A program made the translations under genes and the position numbers. This document shows positions 1 to 8,790 of a stretch of 34,917 bases of DNA, piece by piece. Source of the DNA: Gemmataceae bacterium (GTDB lineage: Bacteria; Planctomycetota; Planctomycetia; Gemmatales; Gemmataceae); NCBI GenBank assembly GCA_009691845.1, contig SIAJ01000062.1, positions 1 to 34,917 on the forward strand, given 5' to 3'. The notes below the pieces were generated by a model. That model ran no database searches and had not been told where the DNA came from. It saw only the letters and a list, made by a program, of their open reading frames with translations. The stretch's first letter is position 1; every line of letters begins with the position of its first letter.

Positions 1-195
1 TTGAAAGGCATCTCGGCCATCGACCGCGAGGGTGGGCCGTTCTGGTGGCCCGAAGCGGACGCGGCCCTGTTTCAGAGCATTCGCAACTGGGTCGGGCCGT
101 GGGTTCAGTTGATCGAGGTTGATCGGCACATCAATGACCCGGATGTGGCGAGAATTGCGGCGGACACGGTGCTGGCGATGGTCCATTCCATTTAG
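1..195 (+). CDS. Tm-1-like / UPF0261 family protein, C-terminal end (5' partial)
   Basis: Only the last 64 codons are present; the gene runs in from the left edge, so the TTG at base 1 is not a supported start. The visible part reads 'GISAIDREGGPFWWPEADAALF', then 'VQLIEVDRHINDP' and a final helix. This resembles the conserved end of the Tm-1-like ATP-binding (UPF0261) family, where a serine/aspartate-rich loop and an 'HINDP' segment close the protein. The family is related to the tomato Tm-1 virus-resistance protein; its bacterial role is not settled. The stop lies 28 bases before ung, on the same strand, so co-transcription is possible. The family call rests on the tail alone. Confidence 0.6.
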   Translation: MKGISAIDREGGPFWWPEADAALFQSIRNWVGPWVQLIEVDRHINDPDVARIAADTVLAMVHSI

Positions 196-223
196 CGGGC
201 AACCTTCAGAAGGGAAGAACAAC

Positions 224-949
224 ATGCCCGATCTTTTCGAGACGGAACCCTGCCCATTGCCAGCGTTGCCGCCCTCCTGGCTCGCGGCCCTCGCCGACGA
301 ATTCCGCAAGCCGTACTGGGCAGAACTTCAAGCGTTCATCGCCAAGGAACGAGACGGCTTCACGATCTTCCCGCCGGACGAGGAAGTCTTCACGGCCTTC
401 CATCTCACACCGTATGAATCCGTTCGCGTGCTGATTCTCGGTCAGGATCCCTATCCAGGCGAGGGACAAGCACACGGACTTAGCTTTTCCGTGAAACCCG
501 GGATCAAGATCCCGGCTTCGTTGCGGAACATCTATCAGGAGTTGAAGGACGACCTGGAAATCGAGCCTGCAAAAATCGGGCATCTTGCGAACTGGGCCAA
601 ACAGGGCGTGTTGATGCTCAATGCTGTGCTCACGGTTCGGGCCGGCGAAGCGAATTCGCACAAGGGCCAAGGCTGGGAGTTGTTCACGGACGCGGTCATT
701 CGTGCCGTGAGTGCCAAGCCGGAACCGGTCGTGTTTGTTCTGTGGGGTGGATATGCCCAAAAGAAGGTGAAGTTGATCGATGCTTCCCGGCACGCGACTG
801 TGCAGTCGGCTCATCCGTCGCCCTTGTCGGCTCACACTGGGTTTATTGGCAGCAAGCCGTTTTCGAAGATGAACGCGGCACTACTCCAGAGGGGGTTTGA
901 TGAGATCGATTGGCGAGTGGACAATCGGTTGAGAGCGAGCAAGGATTGA
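224..949 (+). CDS. ung: Uracil-DNA glycosylase, family 1
   Basis: Removes uracil from DNA to start base-excision repair. The 241-residue product has the usual length for family 1. The water-activating motif GQDPYP is at about residues 73-78, with the catalytic Asp at 75, followed by 'GQAHGLSFSV'. The DNA-intercalation motif HPSPLSAHTGF starts at about 197, and 'LLMLNAVLTVR'-type sequence lies between (129-139). The reading frame is open upstream to 119, but the ATG at 224 follows a purine-rich AGAAGGGAAG stretch and gives the family's normal N-terminus, so it is preferred. A perfect 10-bp hairpin overlaps the stop codon. Confidence 0.95.
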   Translation: MPDLFETEPCPLPALPPSWLAALADEFRKPYWAELQAFIAKERDGFTIFPPDEEVFTAFHLTPYESVRVLILGQDPYPGEGQAHGLSFSVKPGIKIPASLRNIYQELKDDLEIEPAKIGHLANWAKQGVLMLNAVLTVRAGEANSHKGQGWELFTDAVIRAVSAKPEPVVFVLWGGYAQKKVKLIDASRHATVQSAHPSPLSAHTGFIGSKPFSKMNAALLQRGFDEIDWRVDNRLRASKD

Positions 950-971
950 GAACGCCAAGATGCGTTCTCAA
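946..971. terminator. Hairpin overlapping the ung stop codon
   Basis: TTGAGAACGC (946-955) pairs perfectly with GCGTTCTCAA (962-971) across the 6-nt loop CAAGAT. The TGA stop of ung (947-949) lies in the left arm. No T-tract follows, so this is a candidate terminator or RNA-stabilising hairpin and not a textbook intrinsic terminator. Confidence 0.45.
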
Positions 972-1075
972 CCTGGATCCTCTGTCGAAACTTCCGATCG
1001 CTTGGCATAACGAGTGGGTAACTCGCTCCGCTGGGCGGGGTCGCCAATCTTTTTTGGCACCGATACGAGAATTGG

Positions 1076-1345
1076 GTGAAAGGGGGCAACTCATTCATGG
1101 AGGAATGTCCCCTGGCTCATGCAACGCTGGTGGGGAACCTGCGACCATGTCGGCAAGACGCTCTCCACGAGACACCCGAACGACACAAAGGCGTAGAGGG
1201 GTTGGTGAGCTACTTGGCCAAGCACGTGGGCCGGGTGAACTACCGCTTGCGACTTCACCAAGGCAGGAGCATCGACAGCGGAATGACGGAACTGAGTTGC
1301 CTCAAGGATAGCAGCCAATGGGCTAACTACTGGGTCACCGCCTGA
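1076..1345 (+). pseudogene. Probable transposase C-terminal relic
   Basis: This 89-codon open frame contains 'YLAKHVGRVNYRLRLHQGRS', then 'IDSGMTE', and ends 'SQWANYWVTA'. The pattern of aromatic-Y, basic residues, G-x-x-I-x-SG-x-x-E resembles the C-terminal part of ISKra4-like transposases. In intact members the stretch between the SG..E motif and the terminal aromatic residues is longer, so part seems deleted. No N-terminal catalytic domain precedes it and no terminal inverted repeats were recognised. It could also be a chance open frame, so confidence is limited. Confidence 0.35.
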
Positions 1346-1778
1346 CTGCCAGAATCCGTTGGCCCGCCCCCTGGACCGATGGGGGAGGGTTTTCGCGTTT
1401 CGTATTGTGACCTTCAGGGTAGGGCGTAAGATTGGGCGTGTGACGGCGAATTGATCGACTTGTTAAACTGGCGGGCCGAAGGCTCAGGACGCTTCACTTC
1501 CGCACGACTCGTTCGACTAAGACGAATCGGTCCTCCGTAACGAGACCATTCGGCACGGATTCCCCCCGAGACTGGCGTCGCTCGCACACTCACACGACTT
1601 GCACCGTCTTGACTGCAAGTCCGAAGCGGTTCGGACCCGGGCGCTACCATAACCCAGGGCCGACCTCGCGGGAGTCTTACTTACCGCGACGGCTCCAGCA
1701 TGGCAAAACTGCTCGCACCGGGCCGTGGGGATAGGTGCGTAGGGGTTACGAGGCTGCTACGGAAGTTTCTCAGCGGAC
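1346..1778. other. Intergenic stretch without a recognisable gene
   Basis: No reading frame here has a recognisable product or convincing start on either strand; the longest minus-strand frame (1414-1650) shows no family pattern. A small perfect hairpin, GTCCGAA-GCGG-TTCGGAC, lies at 1619-1636. The stretch separates the transposase relic from the decayed glycosyltransferase and may hold further degraded sequence. Confidence 0.5.
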
Positions 1779-3248
1779 ATGGCGAACATCGTACTATCGA
1801 CACTCACTCGCAAATTCCTCATTCTGTTTGCGTTCGTCGTCTGCGTCTTCTATCTCGCCTACCGGGCACTCTTCACGTTCAATGACACGGGGCCTTACGC
1901 CCTGACGGCATCGATCGCGCTCTACATTGCGGAATGCTTCGGGATCTTCAACCTATTCCTCTTCTTCATCCAGGTATGAGACGTGAAGGAACCGCCGGTG
2001 CAGCCGGTTTTGGAAGGCCGATCGGTCGATCTGTTCGTGCCGACTTACAACGAAGAACCATCCCTGCTCCGTGCCACGCTCGAAGCCTGCGTTCGCATGG
2101 ATTATCCGCACAAGACTTATGTACTCGACGACGGACGCCGTCCCGAGGTTGAAGCCCTGGCACGTGAACTTGGCGTGAACTACATCGCTCGACTCGATAA
2201 CCGGCACTTCAAGGCCGGCAACTTAAACAATGCGTTCGAACGGACCGATGGCGAATTCGTGATCGTGCTCAGACGCGGACCATGTGCCGGAACCACATTT
2301 CATTACCCGACTGATCGGCTACTTCCGCGACGACCGACTCGGCTACGTCCAGACGCCGCACGCCTTCTACAACTTCGATTCGTTCCAGGCTCGGCTCGAC
2401 CATGAGAACCGTCACTACTGGGAAGAAGGCCATGCGTTTTACTACGTGATTCAGCCGCGCCGCAACTATTGGGGCTGCCCGATTTTCGCCGGCTCGGCCA
2501 CAATGTTCCGCCGCACCGCCATCTGCGATGTTGGTCTGATGGCGACCGAAACCATCACGGAAGACTTGCACACCGGCCTGCGCATGAATGCCAAGGGCTG
2601 GCGTTCGATCGCCATCAACGAACGATTGGTTGCCGGGCAGGCCGATCCGGACATTACGACTTTCCATGCCCAGCGCATGCGCTGGGGCACCGGCAACCTG
2701 TCGATCATGAATTACGACAACCCGCTCTTCATGCGTGGGCTAACGCTGCCGCAACGACTCTGCTACCTGGGCAGCATGTTGCACTGGGCCAGCGGCATCT
2801 TCAAGTTGATCATTTATCTCACTCCGATCGCCATGCTCTTCTCCGGCATCCCGCCGGTGAAGGAGTTAACTCCCGAGTTGATCGTCGTGACGCTCATTTA
2901 TCTGATCGTCTCGCTTACCACGATGAAGATCGTCAGCGACGGCTACGGCTCGATCATCAACTCGGAATTGTTCTCGATGGTGAACTTCTGGACGCAGATC
3001 AAGTCCACGTTCCGGGCGACATTGGTTTCGGCAGTCGACAGTTCCATGTGACTCCCAAGGGCCAGGCGGCTTTGGCCGCAGGGAAGAAGAAGGGCGTTTG
3101 GCCATTCATTCGGCCGCAGACTTACCTGATCATTCTGAGCGTGCTCGCTTTGTTCTGGGGTTGGAGCAGGCCGGCACTGGGAATCTCGGACGACTTGTTC
3201 AAGCCCGTGGTCCCGTCCATCTGGGTGCTAATCCATTTCTGGCTCGAG
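1779..3248 (+). pseudogene. Cellulose-synthase-like family 2 glycosyltransferase, broken
   Basis: A BcsA-like processive membrane glycosyltransferase, expected to polymerise UDP-glucose or a related sugar at the inner membrane. Two N-terminal membrane segments are followed by VPTYNEEP, YVLDDGRRPEVE, NRHFKAGNLNNA, a DADH motif, the TED motif in 'TITEDLHTG', QRMRW, several membrane segments, and FHVTPKG. The reading frame is lost three times: TGA at 1977-1979 where TGG (Trp) would fit between 'FFIQV' and 'DVKEPP'; an extra A near 2271 that splits the DADH motif; and a one-base loss between about 3015 and 3045, before 'QFHVTPKG'. No PilZ domain is visible. Sequence between lesions remains conserved, so decay is recent or the lesions are sequence errors. 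Confidence 0.8.
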
Positions 3249-4403
3249 TCCAGGAACTGGAGCCCGGAACCCAAGAGCCTCGCTTCGCGGGGCAATGTAA
3301 AGACCGGTTTCATCGACGCCTCCGCAGGTGTCGGTACTCTAGACACGGCTCAGCTCGCACTGGCGTGTGAAATTGCTTCGCGTCGGTTGGGCGGCTTAGC
3401 TCCACCGGCTCGCGACGCCGCTCGGTTGGGGACGATTCTCGTCCAATCGAATGATGACGGGGCCAAGAAAGACGGCTTCGATCTACTTAAGCGTGTGGCC
3501 GACGCCAACCCGACAGGCGAGAAGGAGCGTCGCGAACTTGCAGGTGCGTTTGCCGCTGCCAAAGGCTTTGAGTCCGCAGCCAATCTGTTGGCCACCCTTC
3601 CGCGAGATAAGGACAAGCCCTTCGAGTTGGCTGAACTGTACTCTGGGGCGCGTAAATTCGACCTGGCCAAGCGTGAACTGGCGACCATCGCCGACAACGA
3701 GAGTGCGAAGCCGGCCGACAAGAAACGTGCGGAACGCGAACTGCTCATGATCACGGCCTACGCGGCCGGGTCGGGCCCTCACACCGGGGCTCTCAAACTC
3801 GTCGAGGAGTTCATCAAGAAGGACCCGCAAGACCTGGAGATGCGCATCTTCCAGGCGGAAGTGAACGTGTGGGACAAGAACCTCGCAAAGGCTCTCCAAC
3901 TGTTTGTACCGCTCGTAAAACAGAACCCAAACAATCCGGCCGTTGCGGCGGGATTCGCGAATGCCGCGGCCAAGATCCGGATGCCGTCGAGCAAGGAAGC
4001 CCAAGCTCTGCTATCGAAAGTTGCGGAGCACGCTGCTGCCGTTGACAACAAGGACCCGCTCCTGGTTGCTCGGGCGGCGGAAGCGTTCGCCACTCAACTC
4101 AACGACCAGCCGCGAGCTCGACAGCTAGCAATCAAGGCGGCGGCGATGGCTCCCAAGGACCCGATCGTTCGACGCGAGGTCGCTTACGTTCTCGCCCATC
4201 CAAACATTGGGTTGTTCAAGGAAGCGGACCAACTGTTCTCGACCATCGATTTCACGGGCGACGATCGGATGCAGTACGTCTTCATGGCGAGCTCCGCCGA
4301 GAACTACGTGGCCGCCTGCAAGCAACCCGAATCTACGCCCAGGAGAACATCGGTGACCCGAAGAAGTATCGGGAGGCCCGCAAGCTCTTGGCCGACGTGC
4401 TGA
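3249..4403 (+). pseudogene. TPR-like repeat region, proximal half (joined in frame to the glycosyltransferase)
   Basis: Starting soon after the last membrane segment of the glycosyltransferase, the same frame continues without a stop into helical repeats rich in Ala, Leu and Lys. Examples are 'KPFELAELYSGARKFDLAKR', 'DLEMRIFQAEVNVWDKNLAKA' with paired short helices, and 'EAFATQLNDQPRARQLAIKA'. This looks like a tetratricopeptide superhelix, as in BcsC-type export scaffolds of cellulose systems. No signal peptide or separate start was recognised, so either this is a natural glycosyltransferase-TPR fusion or a deletion has joined two genes. Near 4315-4325 the repeat pattern jumps to another frame; the annotated end at 4403 is the out-of-frame stop after that jump. 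Confidence 0.6.
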
Positions 4404-5737
4404 CCTGGAAGGGCGATTACGAGGAAGCGCTGGCGATTTACAAGCAACTCACGGAAGGGAAACATCTCGAAGATCAAAACGAACTTCGCGACAAGATCGC
4501 CGACGTCCTCCGTTACTCGCAGAACTATCCGCGGGCTCTGAAGAAATTCGGAGAGCTTCTCCATGCGAACTCTGAGAACAGGAAGCTCTGGATCGGCTTC
4601 AGCGATGCGGCTTCCAGCGCGCCCAAAATCGACGATCAGAAAGAACTGCTCTTGCGGCTCCATACCAAGATGGAAAAGGAGTTCACCGATCCGCAAACGC
4701 TCTCTCGACTCGCCTGGATCATGCTCCGGCTCGACGAGCCGGCCCGAGCCCACCCGTTGCTCACGCGGGCCGTGGCTGCGAATCCCGAGCACCCGGCCAC
4801 CCGCAAGGAACTGGCAGGAGTGCTGGCCAGAGCAGATCGCCGTGTGGAAGCCATCGACATGCTGACCACGCCCAAGGTGCTTGCTAGCCTGGACGTCACG
4901 GAAATGCTGAACCTGGCCGACCTGCTGACGGCCGAGAGTCAACTGGAACGAGCCGAGGCCGAGTTGGCCAAGGTCGTCACGGAAGTCTCCGATCGGAAGT
5001 CGCGGATTCATTATGGCTCGATCCTGCTTTGGAATGCGAAGTACGCAAAGTCCAAGGAAGTGCTGCAGCGATTGTTGAAGGACTATCCGCACGATCGCGA
5101 CATCCTGCTTCTGCTGGCTCAGACGCATCTGTGGTCGCAGGATTATTCGACAGCCCTGGCTCGGTTCACCGATTTTGTTGTCAGTGGACCAGATCCGATG
5201 ACGAAGCAGAACCCGTTGGCAACGCCTGATATGTGGCAAGGGTTCATCGATGCCGCCTCGGGTGCCGTGGGCGACTGGCACCGCGACTTCCCGCGTCGGA
5301 GCATTGGCCCGTTGTTCACCGTTCTACAGCGGGAGGCCGTCGTCAAATCGTTGGATTTCTTGACCACGGTACGCGACAAGACCCTGGCGTCCAACCAGGA
5401 AGAAATGGACAAGCTTCTCGCGGTGGGGGACAGCAAGGATCCTAGCCTCGAAGGTCGCAAGCGAGTCTTGCAGGCCAAGAACGACAAACGCATGAAGACC
5501 CTGGCAGGCTCGATGGGACGACTTGGTCTTCTACTCGGCCTCGTGGGTGAACGCAAATGCAGCAATGCATCCTTCGGGGCCGCATTGCAGTTCGACCGTA
5601 CTAATCGTGATGTTTGGCTGCAATACGTTCAGACGCTCACAGCGCTCGGCGAGGATCTGCGCGCTAAGCCCGTGTACGATTGGCTGCTGTCTAACCCGGA
5701 GAAGAAGTTGCCGCCGCCTTCGGAGTCGCCGAAATAA
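4388..5737 (+). pseudogene. TPR repeat region, distal half (open frame of 449 codons)
   Basis: This is the continuation of the preceding repeat region in another frame. True homology begins upstream of the TTG at 4388: the same frame already reads 'RIYAQENIGDPKKYREARKL' from about 4328. Clear TPR units follow, for example 'LTWKGDYEEALAIYKQL', 'RYSQNYPRALKKFGELL', 'WNAKYAKSKEVLQRLLKDYP' and 'LWSQDYSTALARF'. The C-terminus has no beta-barrel signature like that of BcsC. The frame is open to the stop at 5737, so a truncated protein could still be made, but no good ribosome-binding site precedes 4388. It converges on aroC, with a shared hairpin between. Confidence 0.65.
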
Positions 5738-5752
5738 GGCAGAATGGAACGG

Positions 5753-5789
5753 GGGACATAGAAGACCGAGAATTGGTCTCCTATGTCCC
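5753..5789. terminator. Hairpin between the convergent TPR region and aroC
   Basis: GGGACATAG (5753-5761) pairs with CTATGTCCC (5781-5789); inside it AGACC pairs with GGTCT around a GAGAATT loop. The element sits 16 bases after the TPR stop and 7 bases past the aroC stop, so it can serve both strands. There is no T-tract on either side. Confidence 0.55.
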
Positions 5790-5795
5790 ACTCGG

Positions 5796-6878
5796 CTAAA
5801 GCCTCGTCGAGCACTGCCGCAACCAGTGGTCCGCCAAAACGATCGCCATCATCGCCTCGCCCATGGGGACGAATCGCGGCAACAAACACGGGTCGTGGCG
5901 TCCACGCGTGGCAATCTCGGTTGGCTCTCCGGCCCGCGTCACCGTTCGTTGTGGCCTGGGCAAGCTGCTCGTCGGTTTGATGGCCACCCGGCAAACGATT
6001 GGCATGCCACTGGAGATGCCGCCCAACATTCCGCCGTGGCGATTGCTATCCGTTTCGATTCTTCCTCCATGATTCACGAACGGATCGTTGTTCTGGCTTC
6101 CTCGCAATGCCGCCACTGCGAAGCCATTGCCGTACTCGAAAGCCATGACGGCGGGCAAGGACAACATCGCCTTGGCCAGGTCGGCCTTTAGCTTGTCGAA
6201 GATCGGCTCGCCGAGACCCGGCGGAACCCCGACCGCGACCATCTCGCAAATTCCGCCAATCGAGTCGCGATCCTTTCGCACTTCCTCAATGAGGGCGATC
6301 ATCCTCGCCGCGACTTCCGGGTCCGGGCACCGGATTGGGTTGGCTTCCACTTGATCGAGTGTGATTGCCGTCGGGTCAGGAATCTCGACACGCACATCGC
6401 CGACTTGTTTCACGTACCCAAGGATGCGAATACCTTGAGCCGACAGGAGTTTCTTGGCGACCGATCCCGCTGCCACCCGGCACATGGTCTCTCGAGCACT
6501 GGAGCGTCCGCCGCCCCGATAGTCGCGAAAGCCGAACTTGGCATCGAACGTGTAGTCCGCGTGGCCGGGGCGATACTTATCCTTGATGTCCCCGTAGTCG
6601 CCACTGCGTTGGTCGCCGTTGCGAAACGAGATGCCGATCGGCGTGCCGTCTGTCTTGCCTTCGAAGATACCCGACCAGATTTCCGGAAGATCTTCCTCGT
6701 CCCGTTGCGTGACGATCTTCGACTGGCCGGGCCGACGGCGGCGCAGATCGGGAAGCAGATCTTCTACCGAGAGCGGCAGCCCCGCGGGACAGCCATCGAT
6801 TATACAAAGGTAGCCCGGTCCGTGGCTGACGCCGGCCGTGGTCACACGAAATCGTTCGCCGAAGGTATTCGCAGGCAT
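5796..6878 (-). CDS. aroC: Chorismate synthase
   Basis: Converts 5-enolpyruvylshikimate 3-phosphate to chorismate with reduced FMN, the last common step of aromatic amino acid synthesis. The 360-residue product has the three family signatures: GVSHGP at about 16-21 followed by 'IIDGCPAG', RPGHADYT at 103-110 with GGGRSSARE at 122-130, and GRHDPC near the end before 'VPMGEAMM'. The start at 6878 gives the usual MPANTFGERFR-type N-terminus. No other shikimate gene is adjacent. The gene is convergent with the TPR region and divergent from the exported protein at 7123. Confidence 0.96.
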   Translation of the reverse strand: MPANTFGERFRVTTAGVSHGPGYLCIIDGCPAGLPLSVEDLLPDLRRRRPGQSKIVTQRDEEDLPEIWSGIFEGKTDGTPIGISFRNGDQRSGDYGDIKDKYRPGHADYTFDAKFGFRDYRGGGRSSARETMCRVAAGSVAKKLLSAQGIRILGYVKQVGDVRVEIPDPTAITLDQVEANPIRCPDPEVAARMIALIEEVRKDRDSIGGICEMVAVGVPPGLGEPIFDKLKADLAKAMLSLPAVMAFEYGNGFAVAALRGSQNNDPFVNHGGRIETDSNRHGGMLGGISSGMPIVCRVAIKPTSSLPRPQRTVTRAGEPTEIATRGRHDPCLLPRFVPMGEAMMAIVLADHWLRQCSTRL

Positions 6879-6986
6879 AATCCGATTATACGGCCCTCCT
6901 CGCGATTCCGGGCGGCAGAGCCTACGACAAAAGGATTGTGTTCCGAGAAAAGGTCGGTTAGCAATAAGGGTTGAAGGTTTGTCGAA

Positions 6987-7078
6987 GTAGCCCTCTCCCT
7001 CGTCGAGAGGAATGCGCTCTTGCCGCGAGAAGCGATTTTCGCGGCGTCCGCCTCCCTCTCGCGGAGCGAGAGGGCTAC
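6987..7078. repeat. REP/BIME-like inverted pair of GTAG palindromes
   Basis: The outer ends are GTAGCCCTCTC (6987-6997) and its exact complement GAGAGGGCTAC (7068-7078). Each end forms its own hairpin: CCTCTC/GAGAGG (6992-7010), and CCCTCTCGC-GGA-GCGAGAGGG (7054-7074, perfect 9-bp stem). The spacer also contains GCCGCGA/TCGCGGC. Two hairpin units in opposite orientation with outward GTAG tetranucleotides are the arrangement of a bacterial interspersed mosaic element. The same 11-base arm recurs at 23599-23627. Confidence 0.65.
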
Positions 7079-7122
7079 CTTGTTCTCGCTTTGTCGGATG
7101 GACTTCGACAGGAGTTTCACGA

Positions 7123-7692
7123 ATGTTCCGCTCGCTTACGTTGATCGCCGTTTTCGTTCTCGCGACGATTGCCAGCGCCCAGCCCCCCGATGTGAAGCCA
7201 CGCTTTGACGTGCTTCATAACTCGGAGTTCTACAGACAGGATACCCCTCAAGAAACTCTAAAGTCCGTGGTTGGCGCGATTGGTCGCGACCGTTACGACT
7301 ACGTGATCGCGCATCTTCTCGAACCCAGTTATGTGAACGCACGTCTGTTGGCCACGCAGTCCTACTTTGAGCGGATTGCGTCCGAACAGGTCGCGGAAAC
7401 CGCGGGTGGCCGTCTGTTGCAAGGTGCCGAGTTACAGGCTCGGATTCAGCAAGTGGGCATCAGCTTGAACGTCAAAGAACTGGCTTCGCAAATGAGACTG
7501 AAGATTGGCGAGGAACCGGACAACCTCAAGGACCTCAAGCGGTTCGCCCGAGAGGGCCTATTCATGGACACGGGAGATACGGCAACCGCAACACTCAAGG
7601 ACATCAAGGATCGTGCGCTCTACTTCAAGAAGGTGCAAGGGCGTTGGTTCCTGGAGAATCGAAAGGAAGACAAGCCCGCCGCAAAGGAGTAG
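7123..7692 (+). CDS. Exported protein of unknown function
   Basis: I do not recognise a family. The 189-residue product begins with a signal peptide (MFRSLTLIAVFVLATIASA, cleavage likely before QPPDV). The rest is soluble, mixed charge and mainly helical, with conserved-looking segments 'PRFDVLHNSEFYRQDTPQET' and, near the end, 'RALYFKKVQGRWFLENR'. The last segment resembles the closing strand of small domains that test a residual function in planctomycete exported proteins, but that is a guess. The ATG at 7123 is preceded by AGGAG at 7110-7114, so it is chosen over the open frame from 7012. It lies just ahead of the threonine aldolase gene (6-base gap), suggesting an operon. Confidence 0.75.
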   Translation: MFRSLTLIAVFVLATIASAQPPDVKPRFDVLHNSEFYRQDTPQETLKSVVGAIGRDRYDYVIAHLLEPSYVNARLLATQSYFERIASEQVAETAGGRLLQGAELQARIQQVGISLNVKELASQMRLKIGEEPDNLKDLKRFAREGLFMDTGDTATATLKDIKDRALYFKKVQGRWFLENRKEDKPAAKE

Positions 7693-7698
7693 CCGAGA

Positions 7699-8748
7699 AT
7701 GACGAGCACCCCGATCGACCTCCGCAGCGATACGGTCACGAAGCCGACACTCGAGATGCGTGCCGCCATGGCCCGAGCCGAGGTCGGCGACGACGTGTTC
7801 GATGAAGACCCGACGGTTCACATACTGCAAGATCGCGTGGCCCAGCTATTGGGCAAAGAAGCGGCGCTGTTCGTTCCTTCCGGTACGATGGCCAATCAGA
7901 TTTGCATTCGCGCCCACACATGTCCTGGCGACGAGTTACTCTGCGAGACAACCTCGCACGTGTACGTGTGGGAAGCCGGCGGGCCGGCGGCGTTGAGTGG
8001 CGTGACTACTCGCCCCGTCGATGGCGATTTTGGCGTGCTGGATGTCCAACAACTCCAGAACCTCATTCGGCCTGCGAACGAGCACTACACGAGATCGCGT
8101 TTGGTGGTCCTGGAAAACACGCACAATCGCGGGGGTGGCCGCATCTTTCCGCTTGAAAAGATTCAGGCGATTTCGACTTGGGCTCATGCGAATGGACTGT
8201 CCATGCATTTGGACGGAGCCCGTATCTGGAATGCCTCGGTGGCCTCGGGGATCGCTCTCGAAGCATGGTGCCAGCCCTTCGACAGCGTGGCCGTCTGTTT
8301 CAGCAAAGGACTCGGAGCACCCATCGGCTCAGCCGTTGTGGGCACGAGAGATTTTGTCGCGAAGGCCCGGCGTATCCGGAAGCTCTTTGGCGGCCATATG
8401 CGTCAGGTCGGCATTCTCGCGGCTGGTGCCATTCATGCTCTCGATCATCACGTGAGCCGGCTCGCCGACGATCATCGTCATGCCAAGATCCTGGCCCAAG
8501 CCATCCAGGATTCGCCCGGATTGCGGCTCGACCCACCATTCGTGGAAACGAATCTCGTCTGGTTTGAAGTCGATCCGGCACTGGCTTCCGCCCCAATTTT
8601 TGCCAACCGACTGCGTGAAAAAGGGATACTCGTGCATCCTGCGGGGCCGACGACACTCCGAGCTTGCACGCATCTGGATGTTTCAATTGAACAAACCGCG
8701 TACGCTGCCGACATGATTCGAACCATCTCTCATCATTCGCACTGGTAG
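7699..8748 (+). CDS. ltaE: Low-specificity L-threonine aldolase
   Basis: A PLP-dependent fold-type I enzyme that cleaves threonine or allo-threonine to glycine and acetaldehyde. The N-terminus 'IDLRSDTVTKPT' and 'GDDVFDEDPTV' are typical. 'ALFVPSGTMANQ' (56-66) binds the cofactor phosphate, 'LDGARIWNAS' (171-180) holds the PLP-ring aspartate and a substrate arginine, and FSKGLGAPIGS (201-211) contains the Schiff-base lysine at about 203. Its 349 residues are the usual length. The start follows the stop of the exported protein by 6 bases. Confidence 0.93.
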   Translation: MTSTPIDLRSDTVTKPTLEMRAAMARAEVGDDVFDEDPTVHILQDRVAQLLGKEAALFVPSGTMANQICIRAHTCPGDELLCETTSHVYVWEAGGPAALSGVTTRPVDGDFGVLDVQQLQNLIRPANEHYTRSRLVVLENTHNRGGGRIFPLEKIQAISTWAHANGLSMHLDGARIWNASVASGIALEAWCQPFDSVAVCFSKGLGAPIGSAVVGTRDFVAKARRIRKLFGGHMRQVGILAAGAIHALDHHVSRLADDHRHAKILAQAIQDSPGLRLDPPFVETNLVWFEVDPALASAPIFANRLREKGILVHPAGPTTLRACTHLDVSIEQTAYAADMIRTISHHSHW

Positions 8749-8790
8749 AATAGCCTTCACGCTCGGCTGAAAAAAGATCGGAGTCTGATC

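Noticed and set aside
119..223. Extended start for ung
   Set aside because: The extra 35 residues overlap the previous gene and are not part of the glycosylase; the ATG at 224 fits the family.
4304..5281. Long minus-strand frame (325 codons) opposite the TPR region
   Set aside because: Arg/Gln/Leu-rich composition without domain pattern; it mirrors the TPR coding strand, whose repeats are clear.
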